Positions 53,488 to 62,062 of a stretch of DNA of 64,000 nt are shown here, in pieces. The stretch lies in the NCBI GenBank assembly GCA_029213165.1, contig JARGNO010000014.1, positions 1 to 64,000 on the forward strand, in the 5' to 3' direction. A program made the position numbers and the translations under genes. Numbering within the stretch: position 1 is the first letter of the stretch; the number at the start of each line of letters is the position of its first letter. The stretch is from Minwuia sp. GTDB taxonomy: Bacteria > Pseudomonadota > Alphaproteobacteria > Minwuiales > Minwuiaceae. Below the pieces are notes generated by a model, which saw only the letters and a list, made by a program, of their open reading frames with translations, did not search any database and was not told the origin of the DNA.

Positions 53488-54348
53488 ATGCAGGATCTGG
53501 CGGGGAAGGTGGCGTTCGTCACCGGCGCGGCGAGTGGTATCGGGCTGGCAATCGCACGGTCGATGCATCAGGCGGGCATGAAGGTGATGCTGGCCGACAT
53601 CGACGCCGGCGGGCTGGCCCGTGTCGCGGCGGAACTGGGCACCGGCACCGCGACCGTGCTCTGCGATGTGCGTGATCCGAATTCCGTGCAGGCCGCTGCA
53701 GACGCCACCATCGAGACCTTCGGCAAGGTCCACGCAGTGGTGAACAATGCCGGTGTCGGGCTGGGCGGCGCGCCGGGCACGATCCCGCTGGAGGACTGGC
53801 GCTGGGTCGTCGATATCAACCTGATGGGCGTCGTGCATGGTGTCGAGATATTCACCCCCCTGATCAAGTCACACGGGGAAGGCGGGCACTTCATCAACAC
53901 GGCCTCGATGGCCGGTCACTGGACCAATGCCAACATGGGTCCCTATTGCGCCACGAAATTCGCCGTCGTCGGCTATTCCGAATGCCTGAACGAGGCGCTG
54001 GCCCCGGAAGGCATCGGCGTATCGGTACTGTGCCCGGGTTTCGTCCAGACCAGCATCGCCACCAGCGGCACGGCACGCCCGTCGGGCAATATCCCCACCC
54101 GACCCGCCACCGCCCCGAACAGTGACACGCCACCGATCCCCGACGCCTCGGAACTGGTGGCGAACGGCATGCCGCCGGAGGTACTGGGTGACTGGGTCGT
54201 GGAATGCATCCAGCGCGACGCGCGCTACATCTTCACGCATCCCGACATGGCCCCGCTGATCGACATGCGCCATGCCGCGATCAAGGAAGAGTTCGCCCGC
54301 AGCGAAGCCAATGCCACACTGAAGGCCAACCAGACAGCACACGGCTAA
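53488..54348 (+). CDS. SDR family oxidoreductase
   Basis: A 286-residue short-chain dehydrogenase. TGAASGIGLAIARS is the glycine motif, ADIDAGG has the Asp that favours NAD(H), NNAGVG and TASMAGHWTNANMGPYCATK give the catalytic Ser, Tyr and Lys. The C-terminal 60 residues are longer than usual, with FTHPDMAPLIDMRHAAIKEEF. ATG 53488 follows AAGGGGAGAA. It begins a run SDR - MBL alkyl-sulfatase-like - enoyl-CoA hydratase - biotin carboxylase with very short gaps, so it may oxidise the alcohol released by the MBL enzyme. Confidence 0.88.
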   Translation: MQDLAGKVAFVTGAASGIGLAIARSMHQAGMKVMLADIDAGGLARVAAELGTGTATVLCDVRDPNSVQAAADATIETFGKVHAVVNNAGVGLGGAPGTIPLEDWRWVVDINLMGVVHGVEIFTPLIKSHGEGGHFINTASMAGHWTNANMGPYCATKFAVVGYSECLNEALAPEGIGVSVLCPGFVQTSIATSGTARPSGNIPTRPATAPNSDTPPIPDASELVANGMPPEVLGDWVVECIQRDARYIFTHPDMAPLIDMRHAAIKEEFARSEANATLKANQTAHG

Positions 54349-54365
54349 GGGGGGACGACACGGCC

Positions 54366-55670
54366 ATGGCGGATCTGATCGAACTGAGTTCGCGCATCAT
54401 CGACCAGGGCGACGAGCAGGCACCGGGGATGCTGAACCGCGTCACCCGTGAACTGTCGGAAGTGGCCGACGGTGTCGCGGTGGTCGAGGCCTTCAGCCAT
54501 GTCGTCAGCTTTCGCACCGGCGATGGCCTGGTGCTGTTCGACACCAGCCTGCAGGCCCATGCGCCTGCGATCATCAAGGCCCTGCGTGGCTGGTCGAAGG
54601 ATCCGGTCAATTCCATTGCCTTCACGCATGGACACGTCGATCACATCGGGGGCACGCAGGCCTTTCTGGATGAGGCTGCGGACAGCGGCAACCCGCGCCC
54701 GCGGATCATCGGGCATGAGAACGTCGCCCCGCGCATCGACCGCTACATCCAGACCAATGGCTACAACGGCCATATCAATGCCCGGCAGTTCGGCCCCAAC
54801 CGGCCGGGAGGCCAGCCGAAGGTGGAGCGTGACGGTCCGCCGCCCTTTGGTCCGAAGTCCTGGGTGAAACCCGACACCACCTTCGTCGACCGGATGAGCA
54901 TCCGCGTCGGCGACGAGCATGTGGAACTGTTTCACGACAAGGGCGAGACAGACGACCACCTCTGGGCCTGGTGGCCGGAGCGGAAGGCGATCTGTGCCGG
55001 GGACTTCATCATCTGGATGTTTCCCAATGCCGGAAACCCGCAGAAGGTCCAGCGCTATCCACTGGAATGGGCGCGGGCGCTGCGCCAGATGCGGGCGATG
55101 AAGCCGGAACTGATCCTGCCCGCCCACGGCCTGCCCTTCGCCGGGCAGAAGCGCATCGCCACCGTCCTGGACGACATGGCCTGCGCGCTGGAGGGACTGG
55201 TGGAGGACACGCTGTCGATGATGAACGACGGTGCCCGGCTGAATGACATCATCCACAGTGTCCGGGTGCCCGACGACCTGCTTTCCAAGCCCTATCTGCG
55301 CCCGTTCTATGACGAACCGGAATTCGTGGTGCGCAACATCTGGCGGCTCTACGGTGGCTGGCACGATGGCAACCCGGCCAACCTGAAACCCGCACCCGAC
55401 GCGGCGCTGGCATCGGAGCTGGCGCGGCTGGCAGGCGGCGCCCCGGCCCTGGCGTACCGGGCGCGGGAACTTGCGGAGGCGGGCGAGCATCGCCTTGCCT
55501 GCCATCTGGCCGAGTTCGCGGCGCAGGCTGCACCGGACACCGCGTCTGTCCATGCCGCACGCGCATTTGTCTATCAGAAGCGCCGCGAGACGGAGTTGTC
55601 GCTGATGGCGAAGGGCATCTATGGCGCCGCGGCGCGCGATTCGGAGGACAAGGTCCAGGTGGACACATGA
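54366..55670 (+). CDS. Alkyl-sulfatase-like MBL-fold hydrolase
   Basis: A 434-residue metallo-beta-lactamase-fold enzyme. The zinc motif is THGHVDHIGG (His88, His90, Asp92, His93), and further ligands are in GHENV and in LPAHGLPFAG. From about residue 300, LRPFYDEPEFVVRNIWRLYGGWHDGNPANLKPAP and the following helices match the alkyl-sulfatase dimerisation domain of the SdsA1/BDS1 family, which releases sulfate from primary or secondary alkyl sulfates. The C-terminal SCP2-like domain of those enzymes is missing. The start ATG 54366 lies 17 bases after the SDR stop; the stop overlaps the next gene by ATGA. Substrate is inferred, not shown. Confidence 0.78.
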   Translation: MADLIELSSRIIDQGDEQAPGMLNRVTRELSEVADGVAVVEAFSHVVSFRTGDGLVLFDTSLQAHAPAIIKALRGWSKDPVNSIAFTHGHVDHIGGTQAFLDEAADSGNPRPRIIGHENVAPRIDRYIQTNGYNGHINARQFGPNRPGGQPKVERDGPPPFGPKSWVKPDTTFVDRMSIRVGDEHVELFHDKGETDDHLWAWWPERKAICAGDFIIWMFPNAGNPQKVQRYPLEWARALRQMRAMKPELILPAHGLPFAGQKRIATVLDDMACALEGLVEDTLSMMNDGARLNDIIHSVRVPDDLLSKPYLRPFYDEPEFVVRNIWRLYGGWHDGNPANLKPAPDAALASELARLAGGAPALAYRARELAEAGEHRLACHLAEFAAQAAPDTASVHAARAFVYQKRRETELSLMAKGIYGAAARDSEDKVQVDT

Positions 55671-56494
55671 CTGTCAGGATCGAAAGGGATGGCCACGTCT
55701 GGACCGTGATTCATGCCAGGCCGGAGGCCCGGAACGCCATGGACCCGGAGAGCTCCATCGCCCTGAACGATGCCTTTCTGGCGTTCGAGCGCGATGAGCA
55801 GGCACGCGTGGCCGTGTTCTATGGCGATGGTGGCGCCTTCTGTTCCGGCTGGGATCTGAAGCACGCGGCGGCGCTGGAAGCGCGGGAGCCCGGACAGCAG
55901 GCACTCGACGAACTGGATTTCACGGCGGATGGCCCTGCCCCCGGACCGGGGGATGACATTCCGCGCGGACCGATGGGACCAAGCCGTCTGGAACTGGACA
56001 AGCCTGTCATCGGTGCCATCGCCGGTCCCGCCGTTGCCGGTGGCATGGAACTGGCCATGTGGTGCGACTTCCGGGTTATGGAACAGAGTGCCTACATGGG
56101 TGTCTACTGTCGTCGCTGGGGTGTGCCGCTGATCGACGGTGGAACTGTGCGCCTGCCCCGTCTGGTGGGCCAGGGACGCGCGATGGAGATCATCCTGACC
56201 GGACGCAAGGTCCCGGCGGACGAATGCCTGAGGATCGGGCTCTGCGAACATGTCGTGGCCGATGGGGCGTCACGACAGAAGGCCGAGGAACTGGCGCATC
56301 AGATCGCGGCGTTTCCGCAGAACTGCATGCGCGCCGACAGACGCTCCACAATCCGCCAGCATGGCCTTTCGGTGCGGGAGGCACTGGCGCAGGAATGGCG
56401 GAACAGCCGTGCGGAACTGGCACGCGAAGGCATTGCCGGCGCGGCGCGGTTCAGGGACGGCAAGGGTCGCGGCGGCGATTTCAACGACATCTGA
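55667..56494 (+). CDS. Enoyl-CoA hydratase/isomerase family protein
   Basis: A 275-residue crotonase-fold enzyme. FYGDGGAFCSGWDLKHAA and GPAVAGGMELAMWCDFRVM are the oxyanion-hole segments, and RRWGVPLIDGGTVRLPRLVG covers the catalytic loop; the usual catalytic Glu pair is not fully present. Translation is coupled to the MBL gene by an ATGA overlap (55667-55670). The fourth gene of this run, biotin carboxylase, follows 23 bases later. The CoA substrate is unknown. Confidence 0.88.
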   Translation: MTVRIERDGHVWTVIHARPEARNAMDPESSIALNDAFLAFERDEQARVAVFYGDGGAFCSGWDLKHAAALEAREPGQQALDELDFTADGPAPGPGDDIPRGPMGPSRLELDKPVIGAIAGPAVAGGMELAMWCDFRVMEQSAYMGVYCRRWGVPLIDGGTVRLPRLVGQGRAMEIILTGRKVPADECLRIGLCEHVVADGASRQKAEELAHQIAAFPQNCMRADRRSTIRQHGLSVREALAQEWRNSRAELAREGIAGAARFRDGKGRGGDFNDI

Positions 56495-56517
56495 AGACCG
56501 GCTGGGGAGGCCGAAAC

Positions 56518-57996
56518 ATGAGCTTGTTCAAGAAGGTGCTGATCGCAAACCGCGGAGAGATCGCCTGCCGTGTCGCCAGGACACTGCAGGAGATGGGAAT
56601 CCGATCCGTCGGCATATATCACGCCGCTGACCGCCTTTCGGCGCATGTCAGTGCGGTGGATGAGGCGGTGCTGATTGCGGGTGAAACGCCTGTCGCGGCC
56701 CACCTGGACGTCGACCAGATCCTGAAGGTGGCAAGGGAATGCGGTGCCGACGCCATCCATCCCGGCTACGGTTTCCTGTCGGAGAATGCGGCTTTCGCCG
56801 AAGCGGTGAAGGGCGCCGGGCTGGCGTTCATCGGACCGGATCCGGACTGCATCCGCCTGATGGGCGACAAGATTGAATCGCGGAAGTTCGCTGAGGTGCA
56901 TGGTGTGCCCGTGGCGCCTTCCGTCCTGCCGACAGGCGATATCGACGGCTTCATCGCGGAGGCCGCGAGCATAGGTTTTCCCCTGCTTGTGAAGGCATCG
57001 GCGGGTGGCGGCGGCAAGGGCATGAGCATTGTCCGTGACCCCGCTGATCTGGCCGATCAGGCCCGTCGCGCGGCAAGCGAGGCCCAGCGCTACTTTGCCG
57101 ATGGCCGGGTCTATGCCGAGCGCTATGTCGAGCGTCCGCGCCATATCGAGGTCCAGGTGCTCGGCGACGGGACGGGCAAGGTCATTCACCTGCATGAGCG
57201 CGAATGCTCGATCCAGCGACGGTTCCAGAAGATTGTCGAGGAAGCCCCCTCCGCCGGGCTGCCCGACACCCTGCGCGCGGAGATCTGCGAGGCGGCTGTG
57301 CGACTGGCCAGTGCCGCGAACTATCTCAATGCGGGCACCGTGGAATTCATTCTGGCACCCGATGGCGCGTTCTATTTCCTGGAGATGAACACCCGTCTGC
57401 AGGTCGAACATCCGGTGACCGAGATGGTGACAGGCATCGATCTGGTGCGGAAGCAGGTGGAGATCGCGGCCGGTCAGGGCCTCAACCTGGAACAGGACGA
57501 AGTGGCGCTGAACGGCCATGCCATCGAATGCCGCATCTGCGCCGAGGATCCGACCAATGGCTTCCTGCCGGAAACCGGCCGGGTGCTGCTGCTCGATCCG
57601 CCAATGGATGATCACACGCGCTTCGAGAACGGGCTGACCCAGGGCCAGTCCGTCACCAGCGATTTCGATCCGATGCTGGCCAAGCTGGTGGTGCATGGGC
57701 CGGACCGGCCAGGTGCTGCGGATCTGATGCGCAAGGCGCTGCGGGACACGACCCTGCTCGGCGTTGGCACCAACATCGACTATCTGGCCGACATCGTGGC
57801 CCATCCCGCGTTCCGGTCAGGGGACCTGCATACGGGCTTCGTCGAGGAGCACGCGGAAAGCCTGACCCCGGCGGTGGCCGATGACCAGACCATCGACACC
57901 GTTCTGGTAGCCGCCCTGACGGGCCACGACAGCTTCCGCCGCCAGCACGACAATTATCCCGAACCCTATGCCAGCATGGGGCACTGGCGGAACTGA
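56518..57996 (+). CDS. Biotin carboxylase subunit (ACC/PCC/MCC type)
   Basis: A 492-residue ATP-grasp carboxylase. ANRGEIACRVARTL at the N-terminus, KASAGGGGKGMSIV (ATP lid), ECSIQRRFQKIVEEAPS and FYFLEMNTRLQVEHPVTEMV are the conserved blocks. It carboxylates biotin on a carrier with bicarbonate and ATP. The protein ends after the carboxylase domain, so the carrier (AMKM motif) and the carboxyltransferase would have to be separate, and neither lies in this window. ATG 56518 follows GGGGAGG. Whether it serves acetyl-, propionyl- or methylcrotonyl-CoA carboxylase cannot be told. Confidence 0.9.
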   Translation: MSLFKKVLIANRGEIACRVARTLQEMGIRSVGIYHAADRLSAHVSAVDEAVLIAGETPVAAHLDVDQILKVARECGADAIHPGYGFLSENAAFAEAVKGAGLAFIGPDPDCIRLMGDKIESRKFAEVHGVPVAPSVLPTGDIDGFIAEAASIGFPLLVKASAGGGGKGMSIVRDPADLADQARRAASEAQRYFADGRVYAERYVERPRHIEVQVLGDGTGKVIHLHERECSIQRRFQKIVEEAPSAGLPDTLRAEICEAAVRLASAANYLNAGTVEFILAPDGAFYFLEMNTRLQVEHPVTEMVTGIDLVRKQVEIAAGQGLNLEQDEVALNGHAIECRICAEDPTNGFLPETGRVLLLDPPMDDHTRFENGLTQGQSVTSDFDPMLAKLVVHGPDRPGAADLMRKALRDTTLLGVGTNIDYLADIVAHPAFRSGDLHTGFVEEHAESLTPAVADDQTIDTVLVAALTGHDSFRRQHDNYPEPYASMGHWRN

Positions 57997-58015
57997 GTTT
58001 CGGCTTGGCGCCGGA

Positions 58016-59191
58016 TCAGCCGATGGCGCCGCCGGATCGCATGGCGGCGATCTCGGCTTCCGAATAGCCCCATTCGCCGAGGATCAGGTCGGAATGTTCG
58101 CCGATGGACGGCGCATGGGTCATTGCGTCCGCGCCGGCAATGCGTGGCAGGCCGGGGATATGCGGCATGGGTACGGTGCCGGTCTCCGCATGCTCGACAT
58201 AGGCAATCGCCTCCACGGCCTTCGTGTGCGGGTGATCCATCAGTTCGCGGTAGGTCTGCACCGGTGCATTCATGACCCCCGCCGCCGTCAGCGCCTCGGC
58301 CCAGTCCTGCGTGGAACGGGTGCTGAAGACCTCCCGGATCATGGGCATCAGTTCAGCCTCGTTCTTCAGCCGCAGCTCGCCGGAGCAGAAGCGAGGATCA
58401 TCCTTCCATTCCGGCTTGCCCATGACATCGCACAGCGTCTGGTAATGGGCTTCCCGCATCGCGGTGATGTTGATGAAACCATCCGTGGTCGGCATGGTTC
58501 CCACCGGAACATAGAGTGGCTGGCTCTGGCCCTTCTCCAGATAGAACTCCATCACCTTCGCGGCCTGGAACGCCGCTGCGCTCTGCATCAGGTTGTTGTC
58601 CACATAGCACCCGGTCCCATAGCGGAATTTCCGCATCAGTGCCGTGGAAAGCGCCTGGAAGGCATAGAGGCCCGTCGTGACATCTATGGGAATCATGTTC
58701 AGCCGCTGCGGTATGCCGTCCTTGTCACGATTGACCGTCATCAGGCCCGAATAGGCCTGAATGACCGCGTCGGTCACCGGACGGTTGGAGTTCGGACCGG
58801 ACTGGCCGAAGCCAGTGACCGAAAGGTAGATGACATTCGGATTGATGGCCTTCACCTGGTCGTAGGACAGGCCGAACTTTGCCATCACGCCGGGGCGGAA
58901 GGCTTCGACAACCACATCGGCCTTCTCCGCGATCCGCCGCGCAACCGCCAGGGCATCCGGGTTCTTCATGTCCATGGCCAGCGATCGCTTGCCGCGGTTG
59001 AAGGCGATGGAATGCGCGCAGTGGTCATTGTAGACCGCCCCGAGTGCCCGGCCCCAGTCGCCCGCCAGCGGCTCGACCTTCATGACATTGGCGCCATGCT
59101 GGGCCAGCAGCATCGTCGCGTGCGGCCCGGCCACACCCTGTGAGAAATCCAGCACGTTGATCCCGTCAAAGGCACGCTGTTCGTCGGTCAT
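58016..59191 (-). CDS. CaiB/BaiF family (class III) CoA-transferase
   Basis: A 391-residue enzyme. VLDFSQGVAGPHATMLLAQHGANVMKVEPLAGD at the start and NRGKRSLAMDMKN are family signatures; the catalytic Asp lies in RPVTDAVIQAYSGLM. Members move CoA between organic acids (formyl-, carnitine-, succinyl-CoA types). Substrate unknown. It is transcribed away from the LysR/MFS pair and converges with the biotin carboxylase, so functional links with that run are only by proximity. Confidence 0.92.
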   Translation of the reverse strand: MTDEQRAFDGINVLDFSQGVAGPHATMLLAQHGANVMKVEPLAGDWGRALGAVYNDHCAHSIAFNRGKRSLAMDMKNPDALAVARRIAEKADVVVEAFRPGVMAKFGLSYDQVKAINPNVIYLSVTGFGQSGPNSNRPVTDAVIQAYSGLMTVNRDKDGIPQRLNMIPIDVTTGLYAFQALSTALMRKFRYGTGCYVDNNLMQSAAAFQAAKVMEFYLEKGQSQPLYVPVGTMPTTDGFINITAMREAHYQTLCDVMGKPEWKDDPRFCSGELRLKNEAELMPMIREVFSTRSTQDWAEALTAAGVMNAPVQTYRELMDHPHTKAVEAIAYVEHAETGTVPMPHIPGLPRIAGADAMTHAPSIGEHSDLILGEWGYSEAEIAAMRSGGAIG

Positions 59192-59328
59192 TCTGGTCTC
59201 CCCAGCTCTCGATCATCTCCGCTGGCGCAACCCGAACATGCCGGACACCGTGCGGCCCTCCTCCCCGGAAAGCAGAACCCTTCTAGCAAAGTTGCCATCG
59301 CCGTCCAGAGCCTAGATTGGCAATGCAG

Positions 59329-60207
59329 TCATTCAGCGCGCTGCGGCACCGGCGCGGCAAGCAATTCCGACAGCAACCCCGACAGTGCCTCAACCGATGG
59401 CGAGGCCCTGCTGCCGCTGGCATGGAACAGGAATGTCTTCAGATCCGGCAAATCCGGAAAGCCGTCCTCAAGCACGCGCAGCTTCCCCGCAACCCCGTCG
59501 ATGGGCAGCACTGTCACTGCCAGACCGGCCTCCACGACGCAGTCCAATCCGGCGCGGCTGGTGCTTTCATAGGCAAAGCGGAAGGGCACGCCATGGTCAT
59601 CCAGTGCCTGGACCGCCGCCTTCCGATAGATGCAGTCCGGCGCGAAGATGGCGAGCGGCAGCGGGTCCACATCGGGCACGTCGGAATGGCGCGCCGCGGC
59701 CCAGACCAGCCTTCGCTGCATGATCTGCTGTCCGCCAGACCGGCCACAACGCTGGGTCACGAAGGCCAGGTCGGCATCACCGGCCTCCAGCAGTTCCAGC
59801 GCTTCCCAACTGCGGCTGCAACTGAGTTCCACCTGGACCAAGGGGAAACGCCTCCCGAACTCGGTCAGGACCGGCGGCAGGAAGCACATGGACATGTCTG
59901 TGGCGGCGAGCCTGACGCGCCCCGGCTCCACCCGCTGTCCAAGCTCCATCATCGCGTCCGCCGTCAGTCGCATGACCCGATGCGCATACCGCAGCACGAT
60001 CTCGCCTTCCCGCGTCAGGCGAACTTCCCGGCTTGTCCTGTTCAGGACGCGGACCTGCAACATTTCCTCAAGCCGCTTGATCTGCATGCTGACCGCTGAC
60101 TGCACGCAATTGAGCCGCTCAGCCGCCCGGGTGAAATTCCGGGTCTCGGCGACAGTCACGAAGGCCCGCAACAACGCGGCATCTATCGACTGGGCAGGAT
60201 CCAGCAT
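59329..60207 (-). CDS. LysR-type transcriptional regulator
   Basis: A 292-residue regulator. The N-terminal winged helix-turn-helix runs through LLRAFVTVAETRNFTRAAERLNCVQSAVSMQIKRLEEML, and the effector domain follows (VRLAATDMSMCFLPPVLTEF, LAVTVLPIDGVAGKLRVL). ATG 60207 opens MLDPAQSIDA; a TTG precedes it. Divergent from the MFS gene, which is its most likely target. A partial palindrome CTGATGATCAG at 60216-60226, between them, could be the binding site. Confidence 0.9.
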   Translation of the reverse strand: MLDPAQSIDAALLRAFVTVAETRNFTRAAERLNCVQSAVSMQIKRLEEMLQVRVLNRTSREVRLTREGEIVLRYAHRVMRLTADAMMELGQRVEPGRVRLAATDMSMCFLPPVLTEFGRRFPLVQVELSCSRSWEALELLEAGDADLAFVTQRCGRSGGQQIMQRRLVWAAARHSDVPDVDPLPLAIFAPDCIYRKAAVQALDDHGVPFRFAYESTSRAGLDCVVEAGLAVTVLPIDGVAGKLRVLEDGFPDLPDLKTFLFHASGSRASPSVEALSGLLSELLAAPVPQRAE

Positions 60208-60215
60208 CAATTTTC

Positions 60216-60226
60216 CTGATGATCAG
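60216..60226. promoter_or_regulatory. Possible LysR operator
   Basis: CTGATGATCAG is an eleven-base palindrome (CTGAT/ATCAG around a central G), located 9 bases upstream of the LysR start and about 85 bases upstream of the MFS start. LysR regulators commonly bind T-N11-A palindromes in such divergent gaps. The match is short. Confidence 0.3.
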
Positions 60227-60310
60227 ATCAATTCTATTCGTTTCACGGATTTCACTACAGGAACTACCGTCCGTTCACAACCTGAACCCCGGACGTGGCG
60301 AGACCTGAAC

Positions 60311-61495
60311 ATGAACCGAAAACTCTGGACTGCCCTGATCTGCGCCGGCTGCATCCTCGGCCTGTCCGTCGGCTTTCGCCAGGCGCTGGGCCTGTTCCTG
60401 ACACCGGTCTCGGAATACCTGTCCACGGGGCGGGAGACCTTTGCGCTCGGCATGGGCCTGATGAACCTGTTCTGGGGACTGGGCGCGCCCTTCGCCGGGG
60501 CGCTTGCCGACCGATTCGGAGCCGCCTGGATCATCGCGCTGGGCGGTCTGGCCTATGGCACCGGTCTGGCCATCATGACGCTTCCCGGGGCCGGAGAACA
60601 AATGCTGGTCGGCGGAGTCCTGATCGGGCTGGGTCTGAGCGGTTCCGGATTTACTGTCATCCTGGGCACCATTGGCCGCATCACACCGGAGAAGCATCGC
60701 AGCACCGCCCTCGGCCTGGCATCGGTCGGCGGCTCCATCGGACAGTTCATGGCCCTGCCCTATACCCATGTCATCATCGATGGTTTCGGGTGGTCGAACG
60801 CCCTGCTGATCCTGGGCGCCAGTGCCTGCCTGATCGTGCCGCTGGCCTATGGCCTGGCCAGCAAGCCGGTCGCGGTCGACAGCGCCCCGGAGCAGAAGAT
60901 CGGGGAAGCCCTGCGCGCGGCCTTCGCGATCCCGAGCTTCTGGCTGCTGAATGCCGGATTCTTTGTCTGTGGCTTTCACCTGGCATTCGTCGGTGTCCAT
61001 CTGCCCGGATTCCTCAGCGACCGGGGTTTCGACCCTTGGCTGGCCACGGTCTCCCTGACGATTGTGGGCCTGACGAATATCGCGGGCAGCTATGCCTGCG
61101 GCGTGCTGGGTGGCAAGTATTCCAAGAAGAACCTGCTCAGCCTGCTCTACCTCGCCCGGGCCGGGATCTTCCTGCTGTTCATCGTGACGCCGGTGACGGA
61201 AATGACCGTCATGATCTTTTCCGCCGCCATCGGGCTGCTGTGGCTCGGCACTGTCCCGCTGACCAGCGGGCTGGTCGGCCACATCTTCGGAACCCGCTAC
61301 ATGTCGATGCTGTTCGGCATTGTCTTCATGGGCCACCAGTTCGGCGGATTCCTCGGCGCGTGGATCGGTGGCTATGCCTATGACACCTTCGGGTCCTATG
61401 ACGCGATGTGGTGGCTCAGCATTGCGCTCGGCGTCGCCTCCGCTGCGATCCACTGGCCGATATCAGAGAAACCGGTTGCCGTTGCAGCGGCCTGA
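60311..61495 (+). CDS. MFS transporter (oxalate/formate-antiporter-like)
   Basis: A 394-residue protein with twelve helices. GLSVGFRQALGLFLTPVSEYL and GLMNLFWGLGAPFAGALADRFG at the N-terminus, with GTIGRITPEKHRSTALGLASVGGSIGQF and HIFGTRYMSMLFGIVFMGHQFGGFLGAW in the rest, match the OFA/monocarboxylate group. Substrate unknown, perhaps a small carboxylic acid. ATG 60311 (MNRKLWTALI) is the first Met of the first helix. A LysR gene is divergent and a CaiB gene is close. Confidence 0.88.
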   Translation: MNRKLWTALICAGCILGLSVGFRQALGLFLTPVSEYLSTGRETFALGMGLMNLFWGLGAPFAGALADRFGAAWIIALGGLAYGTGLAIMTLPGAGEQMLVGGVLIGLGLSGSGFTVILGTIGRITPEKHRSTALGLASVGGSIGQFMALPYTHVIIDGFGWSNALLILGASACLIVPLAYGLASKPVAVDSAPEQKIGEALRAAFAIPSFWLLNAGFFVCGFHLAFVGVHLPGFLSDRGFDPWLATVSLTIVGLTNIAGSYACGVLGGKYSKKNLLSLLYLARAGIFLLFIVTPVTEMTVMIFSAAIGLLWLGTVPLTSGLVGHIFGTRYMSMLFGIVFMGHQFGGFLGAWIGGYAYDTFGSYDAMWWLSIALGVASAAIHWPISEKPVAVAAA

Positions 61496-61521
61496 ACGGG
61501 CGAGTTCAGGCGGCACCCGGT

Positions 61522-61558
61522 ATCATTGATATTGATATTGCGAGTCAGTTGCATTATC
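61522..61558 (+). promoter_or_regulatory. Fur-like AT-rich site upstream of the TonB operon
   Basis: The segment contains two direct GATATT hexamers (61528-61539) and an inverted ATTATC (61553-61558), which resembles the forward-forward-reverse hexamer layout of Fur boxes (GATAAT units). The AT-rich stretch stands out in a GC-rich surround and lies 68 bases before the secreted protein that starts the exbB-exbD-exbD-tonB run. Iron regulation would suit a TonB system, but the spacing of the third hexamer is not canonical. Confidence 0.35.
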
Positions 61559-61625
61559 AGGAATTCCTGTCGCCTGTTGCGGTCGTATCCGCAGCATTGT
61601 CCGAAACGTCAGGAATGTCTGACCC

Positions 61626-62051
61626 ATGAAATCCATCCGCACCGCGCTGGTCGGCCTGTTGCTTCTCGCGTCTCCTGTCCCGGTCGGGGCCGAGGCGCGT
61701 GATCCGGGAATCGGTCTGGAACTGAACAAGCTGGAAGCAGTGGAGGGCGCATGCCGCGCCTATGTCGTGTTGCAGAACGATACCGACGCGGCCTTCTCCG
61801 CGCTGCGCTATGACCTCGTCGTCTTCGACGCAGACGGCATCGTTGCCCGGCGACTGGCGCTGGAGACCGCACCGCTGGTCGCGGGCAAGACCAGCCTGAA
61901 GGTCTTCGATCTGGCGCAGATCGACTGCGACGGCATCGGACGCATCCTGGTCAACAGCATCCTGGAGTGCGCCGACCAGACCGGCGGGCGCGACGACTGC
62001 CTGTCTCTGGTGCGGACGACATCCCGCAGCGACGTTTCCCTGATCAAGTAA
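61626..62051 (+). CDS. Secreted protein preceding exbB
   Basis: A 141-residue protein with a signal peptide (MKSIRTALVGLLLLASPVPVGA). The mature part has four Cys (in EGACRAY, QIDCDGI, LECADQ and DDCLSL), which could form two disulfides, and a beta-rich pattern. I do not recognise the family; similar secreted proteins sit ahead of exbB genes in alphaproteobacterial TonB operons, as far as I recall. ATG 61626 is 4 bases after a GTCTGACCC region with no strong ribosome site. It is followed by exbB after 11 bases, so it is likely in the operon. Confidence 0.7.
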   Translation: MKSIRTALVGLLLLASPVPVGAEARDPGIGLELNKLEAVEGACRAYVVLQNDTDAAFSALRYDLVVFDADGIVARRLALETAPLVAGKTSLKVFDLAQIDCDGIGRILVNSILECADQTGGRDDCLSLVRTTSRSDVSLIK

Positions 62052-62062
62052 GGGCCGAACAG

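Noticed and set aside
56059-56517. N-terminal extension of the biotin carboxylase
   Set aside because: The extension reads through the crotonase gene in another frame, while ATG 56518 has a strong ribosome site and matches family starts.
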